Shown piece after piece: positions 25,626 to 37,269 of a stretch of 64,000 bases of DNA; within the stretch, counting starts at the first letter, position 1, and every line of letters begins with the position of its first letter. The position numbers and the translations under genes are program-made. Source of the stretch: Moringa oleifera. Taxonomy: Eukaryota; Streptophyta; Magnoliopsida; Brassicales; Moringaceae. Below the pieces are notes generated by a model. That model worked only from the letters and a program-made list of their open reading frames with translations. It was not told the DNA's origin and did not search any database. Where the stretch lies: positions 930,001-994,000 of the forward strand of contig JAJFZO010000447.1 in assembly GCA_021397835.1 (NCBI GenBank), given 5' to 3'.

Positions 25626-27762
25626 CTATAAACACATAATCAAATTTGGTATTAAGAAAAGTGGTATTAAGCTTATCCAATAAAGATTAGTAATTAAAAA
25701 ATATAAAATAATCAAATAAATAAAATAATTACCCATATCAAGTTTTTCAAGCTCTACCAAGTCCTCTTCAATGGCATCAAAACATGGAGATCCACGTAAC
25801 CAATCTTGAGCACAAATAAGGGCTTGTACAAGTTTAAGAGTTAATGAACTCCTATATGTATCAAGTACACGTCCACCGGTGCTAAAAACAGATTCAGAAG
25901 CAACCGTAAATATAGGAGCTGCCAATACATCACGAGCCATATGGGAAAGAATAGGAAACCTATGACTATTAAGTTTCCACCAATCAAGAATATCAAAGTT
26001 ATCATCATCTTTTGCATCCTCTTCACTTAAAAATCTATCCAATTCTGATTTATTTTCTTCTTTTTCGATCTCTTTCTTATATCTCTTGAACTTAGATAAA
26101 AGAAGTTGTCTCTCCTTTTTCAATCCTAATTCATTTCCCTCTGTAATTTGACTTACTTGACTACTTTCACCAACTTGTTTATGTTGAGGTTGCAAACTTC
26201 TTTTGTACTCATCAAACAACTCTTCAACTGCTTTTTTCACATTACTAGTCATCGTTGAAGCTTGTTCCATATCATACATTTTCAAAAAGCAAAAGTTGAC
26301 AAACTCAAGCTTTTTTCTATGATCAAGAATAGAAGCAACATAAAGTAATACATTCATCTTCTCCACATTTCCCCAATACTTATCAAACTTATCTTTCATT
26401 TTCTTTACCATTGCATTTAACTCAATATCAGAATGTGTTTCCCAATTGCGCAAAATAGCATAAACATTACAAGTATCATCAAGAAAACTATTGGAGGTGA
26501 CATATGAAGAACCTGAAACTTTGATTGTTAGTTCATAAAATTGTTGCAAGAAAAGACAAAACCTCCTAATAGTTTCCCAATCTTTTTTTTTCAGGCAACC
26601 CATCTCCCATTATCAACTCATTTCTATAATGCGGATCAATATCATCAAAAACCTCAAAAACCTTCTCAAATTTTTGAGCTGCATCCAACATCAAGTAAGT
26701 GGAGTTCCACCTAATGCTAACATCCAAACACAACAAACTTTTGCTTTCAATTTTTTCAACTAAAGCACATTCTTTAAATTTGGCCAACCTTACAGGTGAA
26801 TGTTTCACATATTTAACAACCCCTCTAACCAGTGCAATTGACTCATTCATTTCTTTCAATCCATCTGTAACAATGAGATTAAGAATGTGAGCAATGCATC
26901 TTAAATGAAGATATTTTCCTTCTTGAATGCAAGTTCCTAAATTATTCAATCTTTTCTTCAAGTATGAGATTGCAACATCATTAGAACTAGCATTATCAAC
27001 TGTAATAGTAAAAATCTGATCAATCCCCCAATCACGCAAACATTTCTCAATGACTTTTCCGATGGCTTCACCTCTATGACTAGAAATAGGACAAAAGTTT
27101 AATATTCTTTTGTTCAATTTCCAATCTTTATCAATAAAATGAGCCGTAAGACACAAATAATTAATTCTTTGCACTGAAGTCCATGTGTCTGTGGTGAGAG
27201 ATACTCTTACACTAGATGACCTTAAAAACTGTTTTAGTTTAACATTTTCATCATTATAAAGCTGATAACAATCTCTAGCTATAGTCCATCGTGAAGGCAT
27301 ACGAAACTTAGGACATGTAAGTGACATGCAACGCCGAAAACCTTTACCATCCACAAATTTGAAAGGTAATTCATCCATAATGATCATCTCAGCTATACCA
27401 TTTCTAATGGCATCTTGATTGAACTTCCAACTATCTAAAGCTCCATCTCTGCCAGATTCAAAAACCAATTCAGTTTGACTAGAATCAACACTAACATTTC
27501 TTCTCTTCTTACAAGTACCCATATGAGCTTTCAATGCAGTTGTTCCATTTCTTCTAGGGTCAACAAAAAATTTCCTATCACAATAATTACATCTAGCTTT
27601 ATGCTCACCTTGTTCATAAAAAAATTTGGTGAAGTGTTCCCAAACCTCTGATCTGGGCTTAAACACTTTCCTCTTCAATTTAGAACTTGCAGATGATGGA
27701 TGGATTGAATCTGGTTGTGTGGTATTAGGCACAGGATCTACTTCATTCCTCTTAGTTGACAT
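25626..27762 (-). pseudogene. hAT transposase (BED finger, RICESLEEPER-like), one frameshift
   Basis: Two overlapping frames, 26566-27762 and 25626-26603, together make a full-length transposase of about 700 residues. The N-terminal frame starts at the ATG at 27762 and has a BED zinc finger: Trp41, Cys58-x2-Cys61, His80-x3-Cys84. The RNase-H-like catalytic core follows, with TTDTWTS and TVDNASSND. The second frame has the DUF4413 linker (DKYWGNVEKMNVLLYVA) and a C-terminal dimerisation domain (SESVFSTGGRVLDTYRSS, ALICAQDWL). The switch falls in a run of eight A (minus strand, at about 26583-26590). One base more than the intact frame needs puts the first part into a stop a few codons later. 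Everything else is open, so inactivation is recent or the run is a sequence error. Confidence 0.9.
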
Positions 27763-28295
27763 CTTTTAATTTCTAAAATAAATAACAATTAAAAATAGTT
27801 AGTAATAATACTTTTCAATAGTTAGATAAAATTTTAAAATATTTAATAGTAATACTACATTACACAAAAATTCATTTCAATAGTAATAATTAATACCACT
27901 ACCTTTCAAAATATGATTATGAATTACTACAAAAAAATATAATTAACAACTTTAAATTATATCAAGAAAGATTCAAAGAGAAAATATAAAGCAAAAATAA
28001 AATGAATTAAAAAATTAACTCTTTAATTTTCAATATTGGGATTATTTTGCCTTACACGTCATAGCTAATACATACCACATATATAAAGAAAAAGTGTTAA
28101 TACATAGAAAAATTTATAATACTTACCCAAATACAAAAAGAGAATCCATAAAAATGATCTAATTTCTAATTTTAAGTGTAATTGTTACAAATTAGAATTT
28201 GAAAAATTGAAAGATTAAAGAGCAAGATAATGCATACTACTATTGGAATAATTAAAATGGAAAAGAGAAGATTTGGAATAAGGGAATACCGAATG

Positions 28296-28680
28296 TGAGT
28301 GGCGTGGATGTGGTTGTGATGCTACTGATTCTCCAAGATAAATGAACAAGACCACACGGTGCACGGATTAAATTACGGTTACGGCTTCTTAAGTTGAAAG
28401 AAAAGAAAAAGAGGAAGTGTGGCTGCGGTGTGGCTGTCCCGATAGTCTATCGGAAAGATTCCAATTAGAGAGAAAGAAAATCAGATCTAAGTAATTGAGT
28501 GGTTTGATCGATTGTTAAATACGTGCGTAGTGTGAGTGTGGCTGCGGTGTGGCTGCGGTGTGGCTGCGATATTACTCTTGGGAGGATTCAAAATTGAGGA
28601 GAAAGAAGATCAATTGAGCGGTTTAATTGATTACCGATATCGAATACGTGCGTGGTGTCGATGGCTGCGGCAATTTTGAT
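28296..28680. repeat. GTGGCTGCGG repeat cluster in the hAT promoter region
   Basis: GTGTGGCTGCGGTGTGGCTG-type units occur at 28417-28437 and again at about 28537-28568 in a run of three. Related GTGGCG/GTGGTTG and GGCTGCGG copies lie on either side. The block sits upstream of the transposase start, inside the element end. It probably represents transposase-binding or promoter elements, like the subterminal motifs of other hAT elements. Confidence 0.6.
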
Positions 28681-29062
28681 TCTCAAAACTTCAAAAGATA
28701 GATGGGTATGGAGTCGGTGACGGGTCAGGTTAGGGTTTGTCAAAACTGAAATTGAAAGAGAAGGAAGAAATACAGTTGTTTTCTCGATTACCCAATCCTA
28801 ATTTACCTTTTTGAAAAGTAATTGAAAAATATAAATATTAATTATTTATTTAATTAATAAAATTAATTAATTATTAAAATTAAAAATCGGTTTTTCGGTT
28901 AATTCGGTTTTTAAAAAATTTAATCGAAATTAACCGAAAAAAATAAAAAAACTGATTTTTAAATGATTTTATTACCGAAAACCGAAAAAACCGAATTGAA
29001 TTAACCGAAATTAATTCGATTTTTCGGTTTTTTCGGTTTTAACCGAATTTTGCTCACCCCTA

Positions 29063-29070
29063 CCTGTAAA
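29063..29070. repeat. Right target-site duplication of the hAT (CCTGTAAA)
   Basis: This matches 24731-24738 exactly and fixes the right end of the element at 29062. Confidence 0.9.
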
Positions 29071-30330
29071 CGCAACACCAGTAGTCTCTCATGCAAATGT
29101 CACTCCCTAACCTTGTTGAGGGCATTTGCCCTAGCAACACCATCTCCTCAAACATCCACACCTTCCCATGTCTACAATTTACCACTTTCGTCATATCCCC
29201 TTTGAGGTTGTCCAGTTGTGGAAGAAGGTCAATCAACTTGATGATCAGTACCAAAAAATCATAAAAGCCAAGTTGCCAGATAAGCCTCCCTTTCCCCCAC
29301 ATTGAGACCTAGTTGTTGTTCAAAAGCAATCGTGGAAGAACCCATTCTAGAGAATACCAAACAACGATTTGAGTTGCGATTACACATTGGATCCTTGGGT
29401 TCATGTCAAAAGATTCAAGGATACACTGCTATTACAACAGACATCTAACTCAACATGTTATAAGCTATTCCCCTTCATTGATGCGAGAGATACTTTGGAC
29501 TAATACTATCAACTCAAGCCAACTTCGATTGTGTCCTTATAAAAGTTTCTTAACTTGTATTCGCCGCTCACTTTACCAGTAAGATCAAAGACTAGAAAAC
29601 TATCAGTGACCTTTTAGGCCCTCAAATAAGACATAAATGAAGGGCTTCACAACTTAGTCAAGAGGTCACCAAAGAAGCCAAGCAGATCCCAACTTGATAA
29701 ACGATGTGGTTATTTTCAGCCATGATTAAAAAGTTACAACCCTCAATTTTCTTCTAGTTGGTCATGGCTAAAATGCCCAAAAACATATGCAACAGTACTT
29801 GAGCAACTTGAGAAGGCAACTCGAGTGGAAAATTTGATGAATAAAAGAGAGGCAAAAATGGGGTTGCTATTCCGCTTGACGCCTAAAAGACGACCTAATA
29901 GAGTCGCACAACTGGTCTATGATAAAAGGTTTGGTAAAAGAGATGTTAAACGTTGCCAAATAAAGTAAGATAAAATAGGAAAATGCCTCATAACCATGGA
30001 CATGAGCAAGAGAGTCAAATTCTGATGAAAGTTGAGAATAAACGACTCTTGAGGTGGCCTCGTCCAATGCCACCACAAGTAAAGAGGAACCCCATCAAAT
30101 TTTGTTGATTCCATCATGAATACAACAAGCACGATGCTCAGGACTATATTCAACTCCAAGAGGAGATAAAAGTCTTAATAAGAAAAAGACACTTCAGGAA
30201 CTATGTCACTTGGGATAAATAGAGAACACACTAGAGCGCCCCTTACATAAGAATAAAAGCCCAGAATGAGGGGCTAGAAGACATATTGAAGCTTGTATCC
30301 CTCTGACATGAAAACTGTTAACCTACCTAA
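29071..30330 (+). pseudogene. Ty3/gypsy gag remnant (plus strand)
   Basis: Broken by many stops, but clear gypsy gag blocks survive. Near 29230 there is a coiled stretch (LWKKVNQLDDQYQKI), then a PFIDARDTLD-x-YYQLKP stretch, and near the end KFC-x-FHHEYNKHDAQDYIQLQ followed by EEIKVLI. The last is the gag tail of plant gypsy elements (consensus style FHRDHGHDTEDC). The reading frame ends where the minus-strand LTR element begins at 30331. Its protease appears at about 37020, on the far side of that insertion. Confidence 0.65.
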
Positions 30331-31003
30331 TGCCAACCCTAAAGAATTTACCTTGAAACCCAACAAGCAATTTGGACACTGGCACAAAAAAAATTAGAAA
30401 TTCAAATTTAATAAAAAAGAAAATTATGACCTTATGATTACTCAAATCAAACACTGGATGTATGTAGTTTGAACCAAAGAAGAACCTTCGATAAATTTAG
30501 AATTGTTTTTTGAAAAATCAAAGAGGAAGGAATCTTCACATTAACTTTCATTCACAAATGTTGTTTATAATAGAGCTAACACAATTTTTTAAGTAACACT
30601 AAGAGAAAACATAAAGCGAAAAGTAAATATCATAAAATCAAAAAATAAATCTAAAACCAAAAAAAAAAATCCTAAAATTGAAATGAATATATCTTATGTT
30701 AAGCAAATAATAGCAAACATTTTGACCACTTATGAAAAGTAAATATTCTGTAACGAATCTTCGCGCACATCAAGCTTTATAAATCTTGGAACTAATCTTC
30801 TTATAATCCAATTGCCAAAAACATTTTGTTTTAATTACATTGATTAAGCTGTTTGAAGCCCATTTTGAAATTTACTATTTTAAAATCAACTTAAATATCT
30901 TAAATCAACCCATTAAGTGCTTCTTGAATTTTTTTAGATCTTACTAATTAGTCCAATTAAAACGTGCAAAGAATTCTTTGGTGACGCTTCTTAATTCTCA
31001 TTA
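30331..31003 (-). repeat. 3' LTR of the 6.4-kb gypsy element
   Basis: It aligns end to end with 36071-36760, sharing for example CCTTGAAACCCAA, CATTAAGTGCTTCTTG and TTGGTGA blocks. It is clearly diverged by eye. Its terminal TG (minus strand) has become TA. Confidence 0.88.
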
Positions 31004-31017
31004 ACCCTCCTTTCCTC
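31004..31017 (-). promoter_or_regulatory. Polypurine tract of the 6.4-kb gypsy element
   Basis: The minus strand reads GAGGAAAGGAGGGTT immediately before the 3' LTR. This is the purine run that primes plus-strand DNA synthesis, and its position confirms the LTR boundary. Confidence 0.7.
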
Positions 31018-31379
31018 AAAAGGATTTGACCTAAAATCTTCTCCTATGTTAAAAGGAAAAGATCAAAAACATTAAATGTAGCATTAATGTTATATTCACT
31101 TAAAAGATCAAATTTGTAAGCATTATTATTGATCCTTTGAAAGACTTGAAATGGACTATCTCCTTTAAAATGTAGGTTGAACCACCTATGATTAGAAAAT
31201 CGTTCCTTCCTTATATGCATCCAAACCCAATCGCTAAGTTCAAAGATAACTTGTTTTTTACCTTTGTTGACTTTAATTGCATATATATATATATATATAT
31301 ATCATTCTTCTTTTCTATTTGTTGCCTTACACTTTTATGGAGTTTATTCACCAGCTTAGCCTTCTTTTAACTATCCAAA

Positions 31380-32160
31380 TTAGTCTTCTCATTAACTAGC
31401 AAAGGTAGCAAATTCAAAAGAGTTAGTGGGTTAAAATCCATAAACAATCTCAAATGGTGAAATATTAATAGTCCAATGAACACTCTTGTTATATGCAAAT
31501 TGAGTAAATAACAAACAATCCTCCCAATTTTCAAATTCTTTTGAATTACAAGATCTATTAAGGTAGATAGAGTTCTATTTACTGGTTCCATTTATCCATC
31601 CATTTGGCGATGACTAGTAGCTAAAAGTAGAAACTTAGTTCCCAACTTGCCCCATAAAACTTTCTAAAAGTAGCTAAGAAACTTAATAGATGGATCAAAG
31701 GTAATACTCCTTGGAACACTATGGAGTGTTGCTATCTCCTTGAAGTTTAAGTCAGTAATGTTGGTGGTCATGATTTTATGACAAGATATGAAATGTGTTA
31801 TCTTAAACAACCTATCAACAACCACCAAAATAAAATCTATACATTTCTCTGATCTAAACAAGCCTAAAACAAAGTCAATAAAAATATTAACCCATAGTAC
31901 ACTAGGCATAGGTAGAGGAGTATATAGCCCAGGGGTAAGACCTTAGATTTGGCTTGTTTACATGTTACACATCTAGAACATACTCTACTTACATCACGCT
32001 TTATTTTAGGTTAAAAGAAAAAAAAATTCATGCAACACATCTACAATCTTTGTCACACCAAAATGACTCATTAACGCTTCCTTTTGTGCTTTATGCATAA
32101 GTAGTTCATGCATAGAACTATTAAGCACATAAAGTTTATTTTCCCTAAACAAGTATTCAT
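31380..32160 (-). pseudogene. Gypsy integrase remnant
   Basis: The core fragment reads VNIFIDFVLGLFRSEK, VVVDRLFKITHFI and FKEIATLHSVPRSITFD, as in gypsy integrase around the first and second catalytic Asp. The zinc-binding N-terminal part (SSMHELLMHKAQ, MSHFG) precedes it at about 32040-32130. The frame is interrupted. Confidence 0.75.
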
Positions 32161-32600
32161 TTAGTTTATAAAACTTTCTAAAAGCTACTTTCTTACACGT
32201 TTCATACATGTTGGTAAAATCAACATCAGTGGTATAGAAGCCTTTAATATATTCAAATCCCAATAACTTCTTATTCGAGGTAGAAATAGGAGAGTATCTT
32301 TTACACAGTGCATCATCCATAATATTTTCCTTACTTTGTTTATATTCGATAACATACACAAAGGTCTCAATAAATTTCATCCATTTGACATCCTTATATT
32401 CAAATTACCTTATCCCTTTAAGTACTTTGAAGACTCGTGGTCAATATGTATAACAAACTCTTTGCTATTGATAATATTGTGAAGTCTTTAATGCTCTCAT
32501 TAGTGCATATAACTCTTCGTCATATGTTGGGTAATTCAATGCTACCACCCTATTTAACTTTTTAGTAAAGTAAGCTATTGGCCACTTCTCCTGCATTAAA
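32161..32600 (-). pseudogene. Gypsy RNase H tail and connection region
   Basis: KFIETFVYVIEYKQSKEN matches the typical end of plant gypsy RNase H (FIE-x-FPYVIKYKQGKEN in relatives). KLLGFEYIKGFY and KFYKLNEYLFRENKLYV lead into the integrase. The frame is open from 32380 to 32006, with stops outside. Confidence 0.75.
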
Positions 32601-33500
32601 ACATCTCGAATAACTAATCATGAAGCATCACCCTCAGTCTTAAAATTTTTAGAAAAGTTAGGTAATTCTAATAAATGAGCAACACATAATCTTTGTTTTT
32701 TAATTATATTAAATGTATGATCTTGTTTATCGTCCCATCTAAAACCAGCAGATTTCTTAATAACTTTAGTGAGTGGTGTGGCTAGTGTATTACAATCTTT
32801 GACAAACCGTCAATAAAAACTAACCAAATTATGAAAACTTCCCTTCATGACTGATTTAGGTGTGGGCCATTCTTCGATAGCTTTTACCTCCTCTTTATCT
32901 ATTTCAACTCTCTTTGTGCTAGCAACATAACCAAGAAATACAACTATTTTCATGCAAAAGGAGTACTTCTTAATAGCAGCATACAAATTTTCCTTTCATA
33001 AAACCTAAGTACATATCACAATGCTCAATATAATCATCTAAGCTTTTAATGAACATTAAGATATCATTAAAATAGATCACGAAAACTGCCTATAAATGCA
33101 CATAATATATGATTCATTATGAATGTGCTTAATGCATTAGTTATATCAAAAGGCATTACCAATCACTCATATAACTCGTATTTAGTCTTAAAAGAAGTTT
33201 TCCATTCATCTCCATTTTTCATCCTAGTTTGATGACACCCACTTTTCAAATTAATTTTGTTAAAAATACATGATCCATTCAAATCATCCAATATGTCATC
33301 TAACTTAAAAATTGAATATTGATGCTTTATTGTAATGTTGTTGATATGTAATCAACACATATCCTCCAGATTAGTCTTACGACCTGGTCAATCAAGAATT
33401 GTAACATCTAGAATAAAATTGATTTGATGTTCTATTCCCCTAATGGATGGTAACCCACTAGGAACATGATTAGCAAACATATTTTCAAATTCTTGTAATA
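32601..33500 (-). pseudogene. Gypsy reverse transcriptase remnant
   Basis: Near 33240-33130 the minus strand reads GCHQTRMKNGDEWKTSFKTK, then YELYE and LVMPFDITNA, the fingers-palm blocks of plant gypsy reverse transcriptase. The catalytic-site region and the downstream part are broken by stops and frameshifts. Confidence 0.75.
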
Positions 33501-34139
33501 ACAAAAAAGTAAAATTAGGCAAATATTCGTCAAGTTTGTTAGTATTAAAACATGCCTCTATGTATAAAATACAAATGCAAGTTGGTTTGGATAAAAAACA
33601 CTCTTAACATTACTCATATTCGCATAAAAATTCACTTGTTTCCTTTTTGTCTCTCGATAACTTCTTTTCCACTCTCTCATGGTCTCTTTCTTTTATCTCT
33701 TTTCATCTCTTTTCTTTCTTATCACTCTCTTTTTAATTTTTTTTGAACTTTTTATCCCTCTATAATTTTACCTCAAATTATTTTTGTTTTAAAGCTCTGC
33801 GCTCATTAACTTTCCTCAACTCACATGCACATACTCTTTTTAATTTCAATTGATCTTTATACATTTACTTTGGGCATAAGGGTACAAAATGATAGATCTC
33901 TTATCTTTATTTACAAAAGTATATTCGTTATTGAATCTATCATGGATTACCTTTTTTTTCATGTCAAATTACCAAGGCTTGCCTAACAATATATGACTCG
34001 CATGCATCAAAACAATATTACATAATACTTTGAAAAAGAAACTAAACTTGCTTATTTAACTTCACATCCCTATAGTCATTTAACTACTGCAACTTATACG
34101 GCCTAAGATGCTTTAAGGTTGGTAAGTTTAATTTTTTAG

Positions 34140-34403
34140 CTAAAGTAGTGCTAGCTGCATTAGTGCAGCTCCTCCATCAATGATCACATTGCATACCTTG
34201 TTATTAATGTGGCATTTAGTATAAAAGATATTTCCTTTTGTTGCTCCATACATACAATCTTCTTTGACTTGGGCACTTAGTGCATGCCAATCCATTAGCA
34301 TTTCACCCTCGATCGAATATTCCATGTCAGCATTAAAAATAGCATTAAGTGTGGTATTAGGTTTGCTCTTTGTTTTCACTTCTCCATCAGGATGTATAAT
34401 CAT
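34140..34403 (-). pseudogene. Gypsy aspartic protease remnant
   Basis: An open 88-codon stretch with YSIEGEMLMDWHALSAQVKE, then IFYTKCHINNKVCNVIIDGG, the protease entry region of this gypsy lineage. The residues after DGG are altered (AAL instead of SCT-type). Confidence 0.75.
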
Positions 34404-34449
34404 GACCTTTTTATTTGGACACTATGAGGCTATATGCCCTAAATCAAGA

Positions 34450-36050
34450 CAACAAAATGTTTAATGTCACGATTATGAGTTTAAGATTCAATTAACTTTA
34501 TGTTTACTAAGCACTTTATCTCTCCCTTCAGGAAACTCAACTTTGGATTTAAGAAAAGCCTAATATTTCTTTTTCTAAATTTTCTTCTATGACATATTAA
34601 AGGCTAAATTTTGAGATGATCATGATTTGCTTCCCTTTTTCTTCAATTGTCATTTTGCCTTTATTGCATATGCACCATGACTCTAATTCGACGTAGTTCT
34701 ATAACTCCACCACATTAACAATGTTCCTGTTTAGGCCATTCAAAAATCTAGACATGGTAGCTTTCCCATCCTCTTTTACATTAGCTCGAATCATGACTAC
34801 CTCAATCTTTTTATAATAGTTATCTACAATTTTAAATCCTCAAGTAAGACTTTACAATTTTTGGTACAAGTCTTTATAATAGTGGCCATGAAAAAATTGC
34901 TTCCTTAATATGACCTTCATTTCATCCCAAGTCTCAAAAGATCTCTCATAGTTTCTCCTTCTAGTCATCATAAGTTAATCCCACCATATGATAGTGTAAT
35001 CAGTACACTTTATAGCTGCAAGTTTCACATTTTCCTTTTTTGAAAAATTAAAACACTGAAAAATCAACTTGACCTTCCTTTTTCGATCTAAGTTGACAGG
35101 TCATTCCTCCATTGAAATGATGGTATTTTCATCTTAATGGTCCCTAGGTCTTGATCAACTCGATCACGCTATCTAAAATCTCTCTTAAAGTTTTTTTTCA
35201 CGCCTTTATCCCCTATGCACAAACTTATCCATACGATTAAGTGATACTTGATCCTCTTCATCCCCAATCTCAATCTCATGATCTTCATCAAAATCATGGA
35301 TAAGAGCATGTCTTTTTTACCTTCTAGCATTAAGATTCTTTAAGGTTGACCCTCTTACAAGTTAGTAATAGTCACGTCTTATCGAACCATTTAATCTCAA
35401 AGTTTATTAAATATCATGTTCATGTGTTCAAATTGTTAGTATATAGCCTACATCAAAATGGATGGTTCTTGTCCTTCGTCTTTAGATGTTGAGTCATCCC
35501 TAAAAGACATACTAAAACTACACATAACTGTTAGAAAAAATTTTCCTCATAACACTCTCTTACATGTTTGCTTTCAAATAATTTTACTTACACTTGTTTT
35601 TTTTTTTTCACTCTTGATTGAGCTTTTTTCTGATAATAATCTCACACGCTCTAGCCTTTTTTTCACTTTTAGCTTCGTCTACTTAGTTCCTTATTGAACT
35701 AATAAAATTCAACCAAGAATTTTGCTTAGAAAATTTAAATCAATAGAAACAAGAAAGGAGAATATTATAGAAGTAAGCAAGTTAAGAAAAAAGGATTATA
35801 TATATATATTTCAAAAAATAAGAAAGATTTGACTTAAGATAGATCGAGAAAACATAGTGACAAATTATTTCATTGCTTTAATATTTGGTTTATCTTTTCC
35901 TGATTTCCTCTCTTTTTTTCTTTAAGTGCAGCACAATGAAATGGATGATAATTTCTAAGAATTAAAGATCTAATTTAAACAGGATGAAATAACAAAAATA
36001 ATATGAAGAAAGAAAAGCTTAAAATAGGATTGCTGAACTTGTTTTAAGAA
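34450..36050 (-). mobile_element. Worn gag/leader region of the 6.4-kb gypsy element
   Basis: It lies between the protease and the primer-binding site, where gag is expected. No open frame of useful length remains on the minus strand. The assignment rests on position. Confidence 0.45.
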
Positions 36051-36054
36051 TCAA

Positions 36055-36065
36055 CTTTGATACCA
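36055..36065 (-). promoter_or_regulatory. Primer-binding site of the 6.4-kb gypsy element
   Basis: The minus strand reads TGGTATCAAAG, one change from the TGGTATCAGAG that pairs with initiator tRNA-Met in plant LTR elements. Confidence 0.75.
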
Positions 36066-36070
36066 AATGA

Positions 36071-36760
36071 TGCAAACCCTAAAGGACTTCCCTTGAAACC
36101 CAATAAGTAATATGGATATCTGCCTTGGAAACGAGAAATTCATATTTGATGAAAAAGAAAACCCTAGCCTAGTGATTACTCGAATCAAGAACTATAAGTA
36201 TGCAATTTGAATGCCACAAGGAAGTACACTTGCTAAATTCAGAATAGTTCTCTAAAAGAGCCAAAGAAGAAGTGACTCTCACATTGACATTCATTCACCA
36301 ATGTTTTTTCTAACAAAGCTAATACCCCTTTAAATAGTGGTAAGAGAAAACATAAAATCAAAAAGTACATATTCTATAATTAAAAAAGAAATATTTTAAA
36401 ATTGGAAAAGAAATATCTTAAAATTGAAAAAAAATACTTATATTGGAAAGCAAATAATAATAAATATTTTGATCACTTTTAGAAAGTAAATATTCTGCAA
36501 TAGATCTTCCTTCACACCAAGCTTCACCCTCGTAGCTAATCTTCTTGTAATCCAATAACCAAAATCATTCTACTCTAATTATATTGATTAAGTTGCGTCC
36601 TTCTTTCGAGCCTTATTTTGAAATTTACTTTTTGGAATTAACTCAGATATCTTAAATCAATCCATTAAGTGCTTCTTGGATTCTCTTGAATTTTACTCTT
36701 ATAATTAGCCCAATAAGAGTATGCAATGGATCATTTGGTGATATTTCTCGATTCTCATCA
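36071..36760 (-). repeat. 5' LTR of the 6.4-kb gypsy element
   Basis: On the minus strand it opens TGATGAGAAT and closes AGGGTTTGCA, the canonical TG...CA ends. It is separated by five bases from the primer-binding site. Confidence 0.88.
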
Positions 36761-37260
36761 CTGCCCCTTAGCCACCACCCCAATGGAGAGAATAAAGACT
36801 AAATACTCCATTTCGACCTACGTAAAGAAGGTTGGTCCAACCATTGGATATAGAAGTCATTTCAAGGGGCTAGAAATTTTAGCCTCTCAATAAGTCCTAA
36901 AAGTGAAAGTCCAGATTTGTAATAAAAAAAATTCATGCAATAATAATACAATAACCACAAGTGATTAATTTCTTAAAGAATGATATGGTCATAATAGTTA
37001 AGCTAAAAAACAACGCCTTTAGTCATGTCACTATATATTAATGGCTATATGGCAAAGCAAGTGTTAGTAGACAATAGGTGTTTGACAAACATTATATTCT
37101 ATAGCGCTTTTACTAAGATAGGTTACATGCAAGAGGACTTACAACCATACTTAGCGTTGTAATACATGTTTATTGATGAGTCTGTCCATATAGAGAGGAT
37201 TATTACATTACCTATCACCTTTAAGTACTAAACCATTTCAAATCACAAAAATGGTAACCT
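36761..37260 (+). pseudogene. Ty3/gypsy protease fragment, continuation of the split plus-strand element
   Basis: At about 37025-37215 the plus strand reads NGYMAKQVLVDN, then TNIIFYSAFTKIGYMQEDLQ and IITLPITF. This is the aspartic protease of the gag type seen at 29071-30330. The active-site Gly-Ser has become Arg-Cys. Stops are frequent. Homology to a plus-strand element is lost after about 37260. Confidence 0.65.
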
Positions 37261-37269
37261 TTAGGTCTT

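Larger units (their letters stand above)
24739..29062 (-). mobile_element. hAT-superfamily DNA transposon, 4,324 bp, carrying a captured host gene fragment
   Basis: The ends are TAGGGATGAG (left) and CTCACCCCTA (right), imperfect inverted repeats. They are flanked on both sides by the identical 8-bp duplication CCTGTAAA (24731-24738 and 29063-29070), the target length typical of hAT. The ~200 bp next to each end is packed with AACCGAAT/ATTCGGTT-type repeats in both orientations. Inside, reading leftward, are a promoter region with GTGGCTGCGG repeats, the transposase, and then two exons of an HMA5-like copper ATPase. The target was an older Ty3/gypsy gag region. The transposase frameshift means this copy is probably not autonomous now. 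Confidence 0.93.
30331..36760 (-). mobile_element. Ty3/gypsy LTR retrotransposon, decayed, ~6.4 kb
   Basis: Two related direct LTRs (30331-31003 and 36071-36760) bound the element. A primer-binding site complementary to initiator tRNA-Met (36055-36065) and a polypurine tract next to the left LTR (31004-31017) fix the orientation as leftward. Domains in that direction are gag (~35.5-34.45 kb, very worn), protease, reverse transcriptase, RNase H and integrase, all with stops. No chromodomain was seen. It splits an older gypsy element: gag lies on its left and protease on its right. I could not find a matching 5-bp target duplication. Confidence 0.88.

Noticed and set aside
30331..36760. Chromodomain at the integrase end of the gypsy element
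   Set aside because: I looked for one after the integrase core and saw no chromodomain residues; the region is too worn to classify the lineage further.
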